Positions 34,804 to 42,588 of a stretch of DNA of 64,000 bases are shown one piece after another. Position 1 is the stretch's first letter. Each line of letters starts with the position of its first letter. Source of the stretch: DATBLE01 sp963734065 (GTDB taxonomy: Bacteria > Actinomycetota > Thermoleophilia > Gaiellales > Gaiellaceae); assembly GCA_963734065.1 (NCBI GenBank), contig CAVTFN010000005.1:1054001-1118000 (forward strand), given 5' to 3'. Position numbers and translations under genes: made by a program. Under the pieces are notes generated by a model. That model was given only the letters and a program-made list of their open reading frames with translations. It had not been told where the DNA came from and ran no database searches.

Positions 34804-36088
34804 CCCACGTCGCGTTGTCCGACTCGTCCAGCTCGACGTCGGCGACCGGGAGGAACACGAAGCCGGCGGGCAGGTCCTCCTCGTCGCCGTTTCGGCTGCC
34901 GGGCGCGACGACCGCGTCGAACGCGACCAGTTCACGCGGAGGAGCGGGCTCGTGTCCGACGATCGCGATCTCGACCATCAGCCGCGCGCGGTACGACCGC
35001 TCGTCGAGGAGGCCGTCGGGAACGGAGACGCGGAGCCGGTAGACGCCCGGCTCGGGCGCCTCCATCCGCTCCGGCTTGCGCAGCTCGGCGACCTCGTCGC
35101 GCTCGTCGGCCAGCTCCAGCCCGAATCCCAGCTCGAGGTCCTTGCGCAGCACGTGCACCTCGAACTCGACCTCTGTAGGGCCGGGCCCGATCCGGACCGG
35201 CTCCGCGCCGTTCGCGAGCGTCGCGGTGACGGGTGCGTGATGCGATTCCACCTTCTCGACCGTGGTCCGGTGCAGCTCGGCGGCGACCTCGACCGGGCGG
35301 CCGCGATAGGCCACCTCCCCGTCCCGGATCCACATCACCTCGTCCGAGAGGCCGGCGACCCCCTCGACCCACCTCCGCCCGGCCTGGATCACGGCGGCGC
35401 CGTCGGCCTTCCGCCGGGCGACCAGGTCGAGACAGCGCATGCCGAACTCGGCGTCGTCCTGGAGACTCTGGTCGATCACATAGAGCGTCGCATCCATGTG
35501 CAGCGCGGCCGAGACGGCCAGCCGCAGCGTCCGGTACCTCGCCTTGCCTGCGACCTCGTCGACGGCGGCGAACTCCTCGATCTCCTCCCAGCGGGAATCG
35601 ATCACGCCACGGGGCCAGTGGAAGTACCTCGCCATCACGTTCAGGGCCTTCCGGTCGCTCTCGTTGCCCATCAGCCGCTTCAGCTCGCTCATCGTCAGCG
35701 GCGCGACCAGTCCCCGCACGAGCACGCGGCCGGTGGACGGAGGGACACCGCCGATCAGGATGCGGATCAGAGTGGCGATCGCCTTGCGGTCCTCACCGAC
35801 GATGCCGATCCCCTCCCCGCGGCGGATCTGGAAGTTGAGCTCGTGGAGCGCCGCGCCTTCGTCCGCGAGGTAGTCGTCGTCGTCCTCGTCCTGGTCCTCG
35901 TCGTCCATCATCAGGTCCTCGATCTCCTGGCCCGTGCGCCCGGCGAGGCCGCTCTTCGGCAGGCAGCGGGCCAGCCAGCGCGGAACCCCCTTGAACGGTG
36001 GCGGCGCCGCCCGGGTGATCCCCTCGACAGAGACGATCACGTCGTCGGGCAGCGCGGCGGCCTCGGCGGTGGAAAGCGTGCGGTGCAT
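34781..36088 (-). CDS. Wzt-like ABC transporter ATP-binding protein with degraded catalytic motifs
   Basis: A 435-residue protein in the position of the exporter ATPase. The fold is recognisable (HELNFQIRRGEGIGIVG near residues 82-98, STGRVLVRG near 118-126), but the key motifs are lost. The Walker A segment reads GIVGEDRKAIATL (95-107) with no G-K-S/T. Walker B ends VIDQ (204-207) instead of D-E. The LSGGQ/SSGM signature is missing around RTLRLAVSAAL, and the H-loop histidine is replaced (VIQAG, 233-237). An acidic insertion (DDEDQDEDDDD, 62-72) precedes the nucleotide fold. The C-terminal ~160 residues form a beta-rich Wzt-like glycan-binding domain. It may not hydrolyse ATP. The ATG overlaps the permease stop. 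Confidence 0.75.
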   Translation of the reverse strand: MHRTLSTAEAAALPDDVIVSVEGITRAAPPPFKGVPRWLARCLPKSGLAGRTGQEIEDLMMDDEDQDEDDDDYLADEGAALHELNFQIRRGEGIGIVGEDRKAIATLIRILIGGVPPSTGRVLVRGLVAPLTMSELKRLMGNESDRKALNVMARYFHWPRGVIDSRWEEIEEFAAVDEVAGKARYRTLRLAVSAALHMDATLYVIDQSLQDDAEFGMRCLDLVARRKADGAAVIQAGRRWVEGVAGLSDEVMWIRDGEVAYRGRPVEVAAELHRTTVEKVESHHAPVTATLANGAEPVRIGPGPTEVEFEVHVLRKDLELGFGLELADERDEVAELRKPERMEAPEPGVYRLRVSVPDGLLDERSYRARLMVEIAIVGHEPAPPRELVAFDAVVAPGSRNGDEEDLPAGFVFLPVADVELDESDNATWDVSRIGS

Positions 36089-36978
36089 CAGAGGCGGGCG
36101 ACCGCCGTGCGCTCGAACCGGCTCGAGAAGACGAAACCGCCGAGCACCATCACGGTGAGCCAGACGAAGGTCACGATCAGCGAGGTCGTCGCCGGCGGTG
36201 AGGTGCTGAGGAAGCCGAACTGCACCATCTCGACCGGCCCGGTGAGCGGGTTGTACTCGACGATCGTCCTGAACTTGGCGGGGATGTGGTCGATGTCGAA
36301 CACGATCGGCGTGACCATCATCCAGAACTGGATCAGGTACATCTGGAGGTAGCGGACCTCCTTGGTGACCAGCATCAACGGCCCGGTGAAGAGCCCCGTG
36401 GACAGGCCGAAGCAGAGCAGGAGGAGAAGGCCGACGAGCCCGATCGGCCACTGCTGGACCGGCGCGAGGTAGTTCTGGCCCGTCTTGATCGAGTAGTACG
36501 CGATCGTCCCGAACGCGAGGATCGAATGGACGACGAAGTCGACGACCGCGGGCGCTGCGGCCGCCACGCTCGCGAGCGACCGCGGCAGGTGGAGACCCTT
36601 CGAGAGCGAGCGCGTCATCCGCACGGAGCGCATGCTCCAGTGGAAGCTCCGGTCGAAGAGCGTCCAGGCCGCCTGCGAGAACGAGATGAAGATCAGCGCC
36701 GGGCGCTCGCCGTACTGGAGGGCCAGCACGCCGCCGAAGAAGAAGGTCGTGGTCAGGATCTGGATCCCGGGGCGGAAGAAGATCCAGAGCCACCCGAGAT
36801 AGGTCTGCCGGTAGCGCTTGAGGATGAACTGCGTGGCCGTATGGCCCATCAGCTGGCGGTGGTACCAGGCCTCGCGTATCCGCGGCAGCGCGCCGTGCTT
36901 GTACGGCTCGATCGCGTAAACCGGGAGCTTCTTCGTCCGAGGCGTCCGCCCCGGTCCTTGCTCGCTGACCGCGCTCAT
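36088..36978 (-). CDS. ABC-2 type polysaccharide exporter permease (Wzm/TagG-like)
   Basis: A 296-residue membrane protein. A cytoplasmic N-terminus contains RYRQTYLGWLWIFFRPGIQIL, the canonical R-Y-k-x-T-x-L-G-x-x-W motif of Wzm/TagG permeases. About six hydrophobic segments follow, with LMLVTKEVRYLQMYLIQFWMMVTPIVF and YNPLTGPVEMVQFGFL in the usual positions. It would carry a lipid-linked glycan across the membrane with an ATPase partner. The only ABC ATPase recognised in this window is the degraded neighbour. The ATG is preceded by GCGGAG about 5 nt upstream. It heads the seven-gene run to 25926. Confidence 0.9.
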   Translation of the reverse strand: MSAVSEQGPGRTPRTKKLPVYAIEPYKHGALPRIREAWYHRQLMGHTATQFILKRYRQTYLGWLWIFFRPGIQILTTTFFFGGVLALQYGERPALIFISFSQAAWTLFDRSFHWSMRSVRMTRSLSKGLHLPRSLASVAAAAPAVVDFVVHSILAFGTIAYYSIKTGQNYLAPVQQWPIGLVGLLLLLCFGLSTGLFTGPLMLVTKEVRYLQMYLIQFWMMVTPIVFDIDHIPAKFRTIVEYNPLTGPVEMVQFGFLSTSPPATTSLIVTFVWLTVMVLGGFVFSSRFERTAVARL

Positions 36979-37107
36979 CCGCTCCGCTTCGAGAAGCCTC
37001 TACTGTTCACGCTTCCTGTCTCTGCCATCCGCTCCACCTGCCGCCGAAGCGGCCGGAACACGCCTCCAAGTCTAGCCGCGGCCTCCGTCGCCCTATCCTG
37101 TTGGCCG
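36979..37107. promoter_or_regulatory. Divergent intergenic region between the exporter and paralogue 8
   Basis: This 129-nt spacer holds TATCCT (37094-37099) 8 nt before the ATG at 37108 on the plus strand. On the minus side a GCGGAG ribosome-binding site precedes the permease ATG, and a short GCTTC/GAAGC inverted repeat lies just upstream. No clear minus-strand -10 hexamer was identified. Confidence 0.4.
37094..37107 (+). promoter_or_regulatory. Leaderless-type promoter of the 37108-42481 operon
   Basis: TATCCT (37094-37099) is followed by 8 nt and the ATG at 37108. Confidence 0.5.
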
Positions 37108-39798
37108 ATGGAATCCCTGTCTCCACGCCTGCTGGTCGTCTCCAGCGCGCCTCCCGTGAAGCGCCTGCCGGCGCTCTACTTCGAGCTTCTGGACGCCGGC
37201 ACAGACCTGGTCTTCTCGACCCCGCCGGACGGGCTGCCGGAGGGACTTCGCGACCGAGTCGCAACGGTCGAGCTGCCGCTGCAGAGGAGCGAGAGCGCGG
37301 TGCAGATGCTCCGCGCCGCGGCCGATCTCACCCGCTATCTGGGGCCGGAGCTCGCAGGCGCCCGGTGGCCCCGGCGAAGGGCGACGCGGCGCCTGCTGAA
37401 GCTGGTCGGCCATCCGGACGCCAACGAGATCGCGGCGCGGGCGGCCGACTTCGAGCTCCCGACCGTCGTGCAGGCGACCGCCGCGGACGCCTTCCGCGAG
37501 CTCGAGCAGCTGATTCCCGCCGACGAGGCGCTCGTGGACGCGATCGACCGGCTGGAAGTCGATGCGGTGCTGATCGTCTCGCGCTGCCTGCTGGGCGGCC
37601 CGGAGCCGGAGGTGATCAAGGCGGCCCGGCAGCTGGGGATTCCGTCGGCGATGCTCGTCTGGAGCTGGGACAACCTCTCCAGCAAGGCGGTCCAGAACGA
37701 GCACCCGGACCGCCTGCTCGTCTGGAACGAGCTCCAGGCGCGCGAGGCGGTCGAGCTGCACCGGATGCGCGCCGACCAGGTGACCGTGGTCGGCGCGGCC
37801 AACTTCGACGCGTTCTTCGAGGAGCTCGCCGCCGTCGAGGCGGTCACGCACCCGCCGACGATCCTGTACCTCGGCTCGTCGCCGAAGGTCGCGCCCGTCG
37901 AGCGCGACATCTTCGAGCGCTGGCTCGCCGCGGTGCGGCCGCTCGGGGCCCGGGTCGTCCTCCGTCCTCATCCGGCCGCGCAGGAGGCCTGGGCGGACTG
38001 GGTCGCTCCCGAGGGAGTCGAGGTCGTCGAGCCGCAGGCGAAGATCGAGCCGCAGGCCCTCTCGCGGCTGCTCGCCGAGGCGGACGCGGTCGTCGCGCTG
38101 AACACGAGCGCCGAGATCGAGGCAGCGATCGCGGGGAAGCCGGTGCTGACGTTCCGGGCGGGCGCCGAGGCCCGCGGGCAGGAGGGCTCGATCCACTTCA
38201 CCTACCTGCTCGAGCAGCACGGCGGCTTCGTGCTCGACGGGGCGACGCTCGACGAGCACGCGGAGAAGCTCGGCGCGGTGCTCCGCGGCGACTGGGATCC
38301 GGAGCCGCTGCGCCGGTTCGTCGAGAGCTTCGTGCGGCCGAACGGCCTCGACCGGCCCGTGACGCCGCTGCTGGCGGAGGCGATCCTCGAGGCGGCGAGC
38401 CTGCGGGTCGCACCGACGGGCCGCACTGCAGCGACTTCTGGCGCGGATCGCCCGCACGGCGAGCCGCGCCTCCTCGTGTTCACGCCGCCCGGCCTGACGC
38501 GGTTCGTCCCCGACGTCTTCCTCGAGCTGCTCGCGGCCGACGCGACGCTGCTGTTCTCGGGGCGCCGGCAGAAGAAGCCGCGGATCCCGGCCGAGCTGAA
38601 GTCGAGCCCGCGGGTCGAATTCGTCGAGCTGCCGGTGGAGGAGCCGGCCGCGGTCGACCTGCTGCGCGCCTTTCGCGACGCAGTCCGCTTCCACGACCCC
38701 GAGCTGGAGGTCGCCTCGTGGCCCCGACGGCGCGCAACGCGACGGCTGCTCAAGCTCGCGCGCCATCCGGACTGGCGGCGCGACCTGCCCGAGCTCGAGG
38801 GGCTCCGGATCCCGCACGAGACCTGCGCCCGAGTCGAGGACGCGCTCGCGAGCCTCGAGCGCCTGATCCCGCCGGCGGCCGGGCTCCGCGACGCGCTCGA
38901 GGCGCTGGACGTGAACCTCGTCTTTCTGGTCACGCGTTGCACGCTCGCGGGCCACGAGGGCACCGTCGTGAAGGCGGCGCGCAGTCTCGGCCTGCCGACG
39001 TTGATGCTGGTCTGGAGCTGGGACAACCTCTCCAGCAAGGCGGTCCTGCACGAGCACCCCGACCGGCTGCTCGTGTGGAACGAGACGCAGGCGCGCGAGG
39101 CGGAGGAGCTCCAGGGCGTCGCGCCCGAGCGGGTCGAGGTGGTCGGGGCGCCGAACTTCGACCGCTTCTTCGCCGCGGTCGAGGCCGCCGGCGACCGCCG
39201 CACCGGGACGACGATCGTCTACCTCGGCTCCTCGACGAACATCGCTCCCGACGAGCCGTCGATCTTCGCCCACTGGCTCGAAGCCGTCCGCGCAGAGCCG
39301 AGCCTGCGCGAGGCCCAGGTGGTCGTCCGCCCGCATCCGGCGGGCGAGGCCTGGCTCGACTGGACGCCGCCCGAGCCGCTCGTCTCGCTGCAGCGGCCCG
39401 AGCAGAAGGTCGAGACCGAGGCGCTCGCCGAGCTGCTCGCCCGGGCCGAGGCCGTCGTCGCGCTCAACACCAGCGCGGAGATCGAGGCGGCGATCGCCGG
39501 TCGGCCCGTGCTGACGTTCCGGCCCGGCGCGGACGCCCCCGGGCAGGAGGGGTCGATCCACTTCGCCTACCTGCTCGAGCAGAACGGCGGCTTCGTGCTC
39601 GACGCGGCGACGCTCGACGAGCACGTGACCCGGCTCGCACAGGTGCTCGCGGGTAGGCACGACCTCGGTGCGACCGAACGCTTCGTCGAGCGGTTCGTGC
39701 GTCCGCGGGGGATCGACGAGCCCGTCGCCCCGATCGTGTCGGCCGCCGCGCTAGAGCTCGCAGGTGCCCAGCCGGCCCCGCTGGGCGGCGCCGCATGA
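37108..39798 (+). CDS. Tandem-duplicated SWDNL-type GT-B transferase (paralogue 8, two complete units in one chain)
   Basis: An 896-residue protein made of two full GT-B units. Unit 1 (about 1-440) has RWPRRRATRRLLKLVGHPD, VWSWDNLSSKAVQNEHPDR, VWNELQAREAVELH, LRPHPAA and ALNTSAEIEAAIAGKPVL. Unit 2 (about 460-890) repeats SWPRRRATRRLLKLARHPD, VWSWDNLSSKAVLHEHPDR, VWNETQAREAEELQG, VVRPHPAG and ALNTSAEIEAAIAGRPVL. A ~20-residue linker joins them. Both units keep the His-Pro and Asn-Thr-Ser elements, so both could be active. A bifunctional enzyme adding two sugars or making two linkages is plausible. ATGA overlap with paralogue 9. Confidence 0.8.
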   Translation: MESLSPRLLVVSSAPPVKRLPALYFELLDAGTDLVFSTPPDGLPEGLRDRVATVELPLQRSESAVQMLRAAADLTRYLGPELAGARWPRRRATRRLLKLVGHPDANEIAARAADFELPTVVQATAADAFRELEQLIPADEALVDAIDRLEVDAVLIVSRCLLGGPEPEVIKAARQLGIPSAMLVWSWDNLSSKAVQNEHPDRLLVWNELQAREAVELHRMRADQVTVVGAANFDAFFEELAAVEAVTHPPTILYLGSSPKVAPVERDIFERWLAAVRPLGARVVLRPHPAAQEAWADWVAPEGVEVVEPQAKIEPQALSRLLAEADAVVALNTSAEIEAAIAGKPVLTFRAGAEARGQEGSIHFTYLLEQHGGFVLDGATLDEHAEKLGAVLRGDWDPEPLRRFVESFVRPNGLDRPVTPLLAEAILEAASLRVAPTGRTAATSGADRPHGEPRLLVFTPPGLTRFVPDVFLELLAADATLLFSGRRQKKPRIPAELKSSPRVEFVELPVEEPAAVDLLRAFRDAVRFHDPELEVASWPRRRATRRLLKLARHPDWRRDLPELEGLRIPHETCARVEDALASLERLIPPAAGLRDALEALDVNLVFLVTRCTLAGHEGTVVKAARSLGLPTLMLVWSWDNLSSKAVLHEHPDRLLVWNETQAREAEELQGVAPERVEVVGAPNFDRFFAAVEAAGDRRTGTTIVYLGSSTNIAPDEPSIFAHWLEAVRAEPSLREAQVVVRPHPAGEAWLDWTPPEPLVSLQRPEQKVETEALAELLARAEAVVALNTSAEIEAAIAGRPVLTFRPGADAPGQEGSIHFAYLLEQNGGFVLDAATLDEHVTRLAQVLAGRHDLGATERFVERFVRPRGIDEPVAPIVSAAALELAGAQPAPLGGAA

Positions 39799-41123
39799 GG
39801 CTGCTGGTCAGCTCGTCGCCGTGGTCGCTCGCCCGCTGGCTGCCGGGGGTGGTCGGTGAGCTGCTCGAGCGCGGCACGGAGTTGGTCTTCGCCGGCCCGG
39901 AGGGCACCGACCCGCTGCCGGAGTCGGCCCACGGCCACCCGAACGTCTCGGTGGTCGAACTGCCGTTCGACCCGCCGCGGGGGCCGATCACGGACGTCCG
40001 CCTCTTCAGAGCGCTCAGCGACCTCGTCCGCTTCTACCGGCCCGAGCTGGCCGGGGCGGAGTGGCCGCGCCGGCGCACGGCCCAGCGAGTGCTCGACTTC
40101 GCCGGCCACCCCGACGGCCGCGAGGCCGCGACACGGCTCGCCGCGGTCCAGGTACCGCCGGAGGCGCAGGCGAAGGCAGAAGGCGTGCTGAGCGCGATCG
40201 AGCAGCACGTGCCGGCCGAGTCGCGCCTCTCGGCCGCGGTCGAGGCGCTCGACGTGGACGCGGTGCTGCTGGTCTCCCGCTGCAGCCTCGGTGGCGCCGA
40301 GCGCGACCTGCTCAAGGTCGCCCGCGCGCTCGAGCTGCCGTCCCTGATGCTCGTCTGGAGCTGGGACAACCTGTCCAGCAAGGCCGTGCTCCACGAGCAC
40401 CCGGACCACCTGCTCGTCTGGAACGAGCTGCAGGTCGACGAGGCCGAGCGGCTGCAGGGCTTCCCGCGCGAGCGTGTGTACGCGCTCGGGGCGCCGAGCT
40501 TCGACGAGTTCTTCGCCGCGCTCGATCAGGTGGAGCGGCCGGCCCGCGACGGCAAGACGATCCTCTACCTCGGTTCGTCGAAGAACATCTCGCGCGAGGA
40601 GCCCGAGGTGGTGTTCCCCGGGTGGCTGGCGGCCGTCCGCGCCGCACCCGACCGACTGGTCCGGGACGCGAAGGTCGTCGTTCGCCCCTACCCGGGCGGC
40701 GGCGCGTGGCGCCGCTGGCGCCCGGAGTCGAACGACTTCACGGTCGAGCGGGGCAAGAAGCTCGCGCCGGCCGGCCTCGCCCGCGCTCTCGCGGGCGTCG
40801 ACGCTGTCGTCGCGCTGAACACGAGCGGCGAACTGGAGGCTGCGGTCGCCGGGTTGCCGGTGGTCACGTTCCGCGCAGGCGCCGGCGCGCCCGGCCAGGA
40901 GGGATCAGTCCACTTCCGCTACCTGCTGGAGCAGAACAGCGGCTTCGTGATCGACTCCCGCGACCTCGACGAGCACGTGCAGAACCTCGCCCGTGTGCTC
41001 CGCGGCGAGCACGACCGGGAGCGCCAGCGTGCGTTCCTCGAGAGCTTCGTCCGCCCCGGCGGCCTCGACCGGCCCGTCTCGCCGGTCGTCGCCGACACGA
41101 TCCTGGAGCACGCCGCACGATGA
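39795..41123 (+). CDS. SWDNL-type GT-B transferase (paralogue 9, His-Pro motif altered)
   Basis: A 442-residue member close to the units of paralogue 8 (EWPRRRTAQRVLDFAGHPD, VWSWDNLSSKAVLHEHPDH, ALNTSGELEAAVAGLPVV). The R-P-H-P motif present in almost all other units reads RPYP (297-300), with Tyr in place of His. If that His contacts the donor nucleotide, as in KpsC/S and bacterial sialyltransferases, this copy may be inactive or use another donor. ATG 39795 overlaps the preceding stop; ATGA overlap with paralogue 10. Confidence 0.75.
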   Translation: MRLLVSSSPWSLARWLPGVVGELLERGTELVFAGPEGTDPLPESAHGHPNVSVVELPFDPPRGPITDVRLFRALSDLVRFYRPELAGAEWPRRRTAQRVLDFAGHPDGREAATRLAAVQVPPEAQAKAEGVLSAIEQHVPAESRLSAAVEALDVDAVLLVSRCSLGGAERDLLKVARALELPSLMLVWSWDNLSSKAVLHEHPDHLLVWNELQVDEAERLQGFPRERVYALGAPSFDEFFAALDQVERPARDGKTILYLGSSKNISREEPEVVFPGWLAAVRAAPDRLVRDAKVVVRPYPGGGAWRRWRPESNDFTVERGKKLAPAGLARALAGVDAVVALNTSGELEAAVAGLPVVTFRAGAGAPGQEGSVHFRYLLEQNSGFVIDSRDLDEHVQNLARVLRGEHDRERQRAFLESFVRPGGLDRPVSPVVADTILEHAAR

Positions 41124-42481
41124 GGATCGGCATCGTGCACGGGCGGAAGTACTACCTCCGGAACATCACGACGGCGCTCGACGCGCTGGCCGAGCGCGAC
41201 CACGAGCTCGTCTTCGCCATGTCCGAGCGGAAGGCGTTCACCAGGAGGCTCCCCCGCTCGCTCAGGGACCATGCGCGCGTCTCGGCGGCCGTCTACCCGG
41301 CCAGCCGGGACGACGAGCTCGAGGGCGGGCAGCGACTGATCCGCGCGCTCCGCGACGCCGCGCGGTACGAGACACCCGGGCTGCGCGGCGCCCACGCCAA
41401 CCGCACGCGTGCGTATCGCAAGCTCCAGGAGGCGCTCACCCGCGAGGGCATCTCGCTCACGGTCGAGCTGCCCGAGCGGGAGTTCGCCGAGGCGGATCTC
41501 GACGCGTTCGACGCGGTGCTCGCCGCGCTCGACCGGCTGATCCCGCCGAGCGCGCCGATGCTCGCCTTCCTCCGCGAGGAAGACCTCGACGTCGCGATCG
41601 GTGTCACCCGCGTCAACTTCGGCCACAACGAGGCGGGCCTCGTGCGGGCCGCCCAGGCCGGCGGGATCCCGGTCGGCCTGGTCGTCTGGAGCTGGGACAA
41701 CCTGTCGAGCAAGGGGCTCCTGCACGAGCCGCCCGACCGCCTCTTCGTCTGGAACGAGCTGCAGGCGCAGGAGGCAGTCGACATGCACGGTGTCGACCGG
41801 GCGACGGTCGCGGTGACGGGCGCGCCGAGATTCGACGCGTTCTTCGCCCTGCAGCCGACGGCGAGCCGGGCGGAGCTGCTCCAGGCGGACGGCCTCGACC
41901 CCGACCGGCGGACGATCCTCTACCTCGGCTCGTCCGGGTTCGTGACGAAGTCGGAGCCGGAGTTCATCGACGAGTGGGTGCGCGCGCTCCGTGCCTCCGC
42001 CGAGCCGTCGCTCAGAGAGGCGAACGTGCTGGTCCGGGCGCATCCCGGCGCGTCCGACGAGCCGGCCTGGACGGCGTGGACGCCGGAGGACGCCGGCGTC
42101 GCGGCCCCGGTGTCGCATGCTCGTGCACAGCAGCTGTTCGACCAGCTCTTCGTCGCCGACGCCGTGGTTGCGCTGAACACGAGCGCCGAGCTCGAGGCGG
42201 CGATCGCCGACCGGCCGGTGCTGACCGTCACGGTCGGCAACCGCGCTCCCGGCCAGGAGGGCACGTCTCACTTCACGTACCTGCTCGCCGGCCACGGCGG
42301 CTTCGTCGAGACGGCCGGCTCGCTCGAGCAGCACCTGCCACAGCTGCTGCAGGCGCTCGAGGAGGACCCGCACGCCGAAGCGCGCAGCCGGTTCGTCGAG
42401 AGCTTCCTCCGGCCCCACGGAATCGACCGCCCCGCGGGCCCTGTGCTCGCGGACGCGATCGAGCGGCTCGCAAGCCGGTAG
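41120..42481 (+). CDS. SWDNL-type GT-B transferase (paralogue 10)
   Basis: A 453-residue member with a distinct N-terminal half (MRIGIVHGRKYYLRNITTAL). The core is VWSWDNLSSKGLLHEPPDR, VWNELQAQEAVDMHG, TGAPRFDAFF, ILYLGSSGFVTKSE, VLVRAHPGA (Arg-Ala-His-Pro) and ALNTSAELEAAIADRPVL. Last gene of the plus-strand run. Its TAG overlaps the first of a group of short palindromic repeats that fills the gap to neuC. Confidence 0.75.
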   Translation: MRIGIVHGRKYYLRNITTALDALAERDHELVFAMSERKAFTRRLPRSLRDHARVSAAVYPASRDDELEGGQRLIRALRDAARYETPGLRGAHANRTRAYRKLQEALTREGISLTVELPEREFAEADLDAFDAVLAALDRLIPPSAPMLAFLREEDLDVAIGVTRVNFGHNEAGLVRAAQAGGIPVGLVVWSWDNLSSKGLLHEPPDRLFVWNELQAQEAVDMHGVDRATVAVTGAPRFDAFFALQPTASRAELLQADGLDPDRRTILYLGSSGFVTKSEPEFIDEWVRALRASAEPSLREANVLVRAHPGASDEPAWTAWTPEDAGVAAPVSHARAQQLFDQLFVADAVVALNTSAELEAAIADRPVLTVTVGNRAPGQEGTSHFTYLLAGHGGFVETAGSLEQHLPQLLQALEEDPHAEARSRFVESFLRPHGIDRPAGPVLADAIERLASR

Positions 42482-42508
42482 GGACTGTCCCCGAAGGGGA
42501 CTGTCCCC
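42481..42508. repeat. Tandem GGGAC-T-GTCCC palindromes
   Basis: Two copies of the 11-nt palindrome GGGACTGTCCC (42481-42491 and 42497-42507), 5 nt apart. They begin at the last base of the paralogue 10 stop codon. The same core recurs at 57480-57490 and 57623-57633. Confidence 0.8.
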
Positions 42509-42536
42509 ACAGGAACGGTCGTGACGCGACCCGGCA

Positions 42537-42563
42537 GGGTCAGACCCCTCCGGGGTCAGACCC
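42537..42563. repeat. Tandem GGGTC-A-GACCC palindromes
   Basis: Two copies of the 11-nt palindrome GGGTCAGACCC (42537-42547 and 42553-42563), 5 nt apart, the same spacing as the GGGACTGTCCC pair just upstream. They lie between convergent genes and may fold as a bidirectional terminator. Confidence 0.8.
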
Positions 42564-42568
42564 TGGAA

Positions 42569-42588
42569 GATCAGACCCGGGTCTGATC
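42569..42588. repeat. 20-nt perfect palindrome spanning the neuC stop codon
   Basis: A perfect palindrome with half-site GATCAGACCC and its complement GGGTCTGATC. It encodes the last residues (DQTRV) and the TGA stop of neuC on the minus strand, so a repeat-like element forms the end of the gene. Confidence 0.8.

Noticed and set aside
42481..42588. CRISPR-like repeats
   Set aside because: The repeats are short palindromes of different types without regular unique spacers of 30-40 nt, and no cas genes are near.
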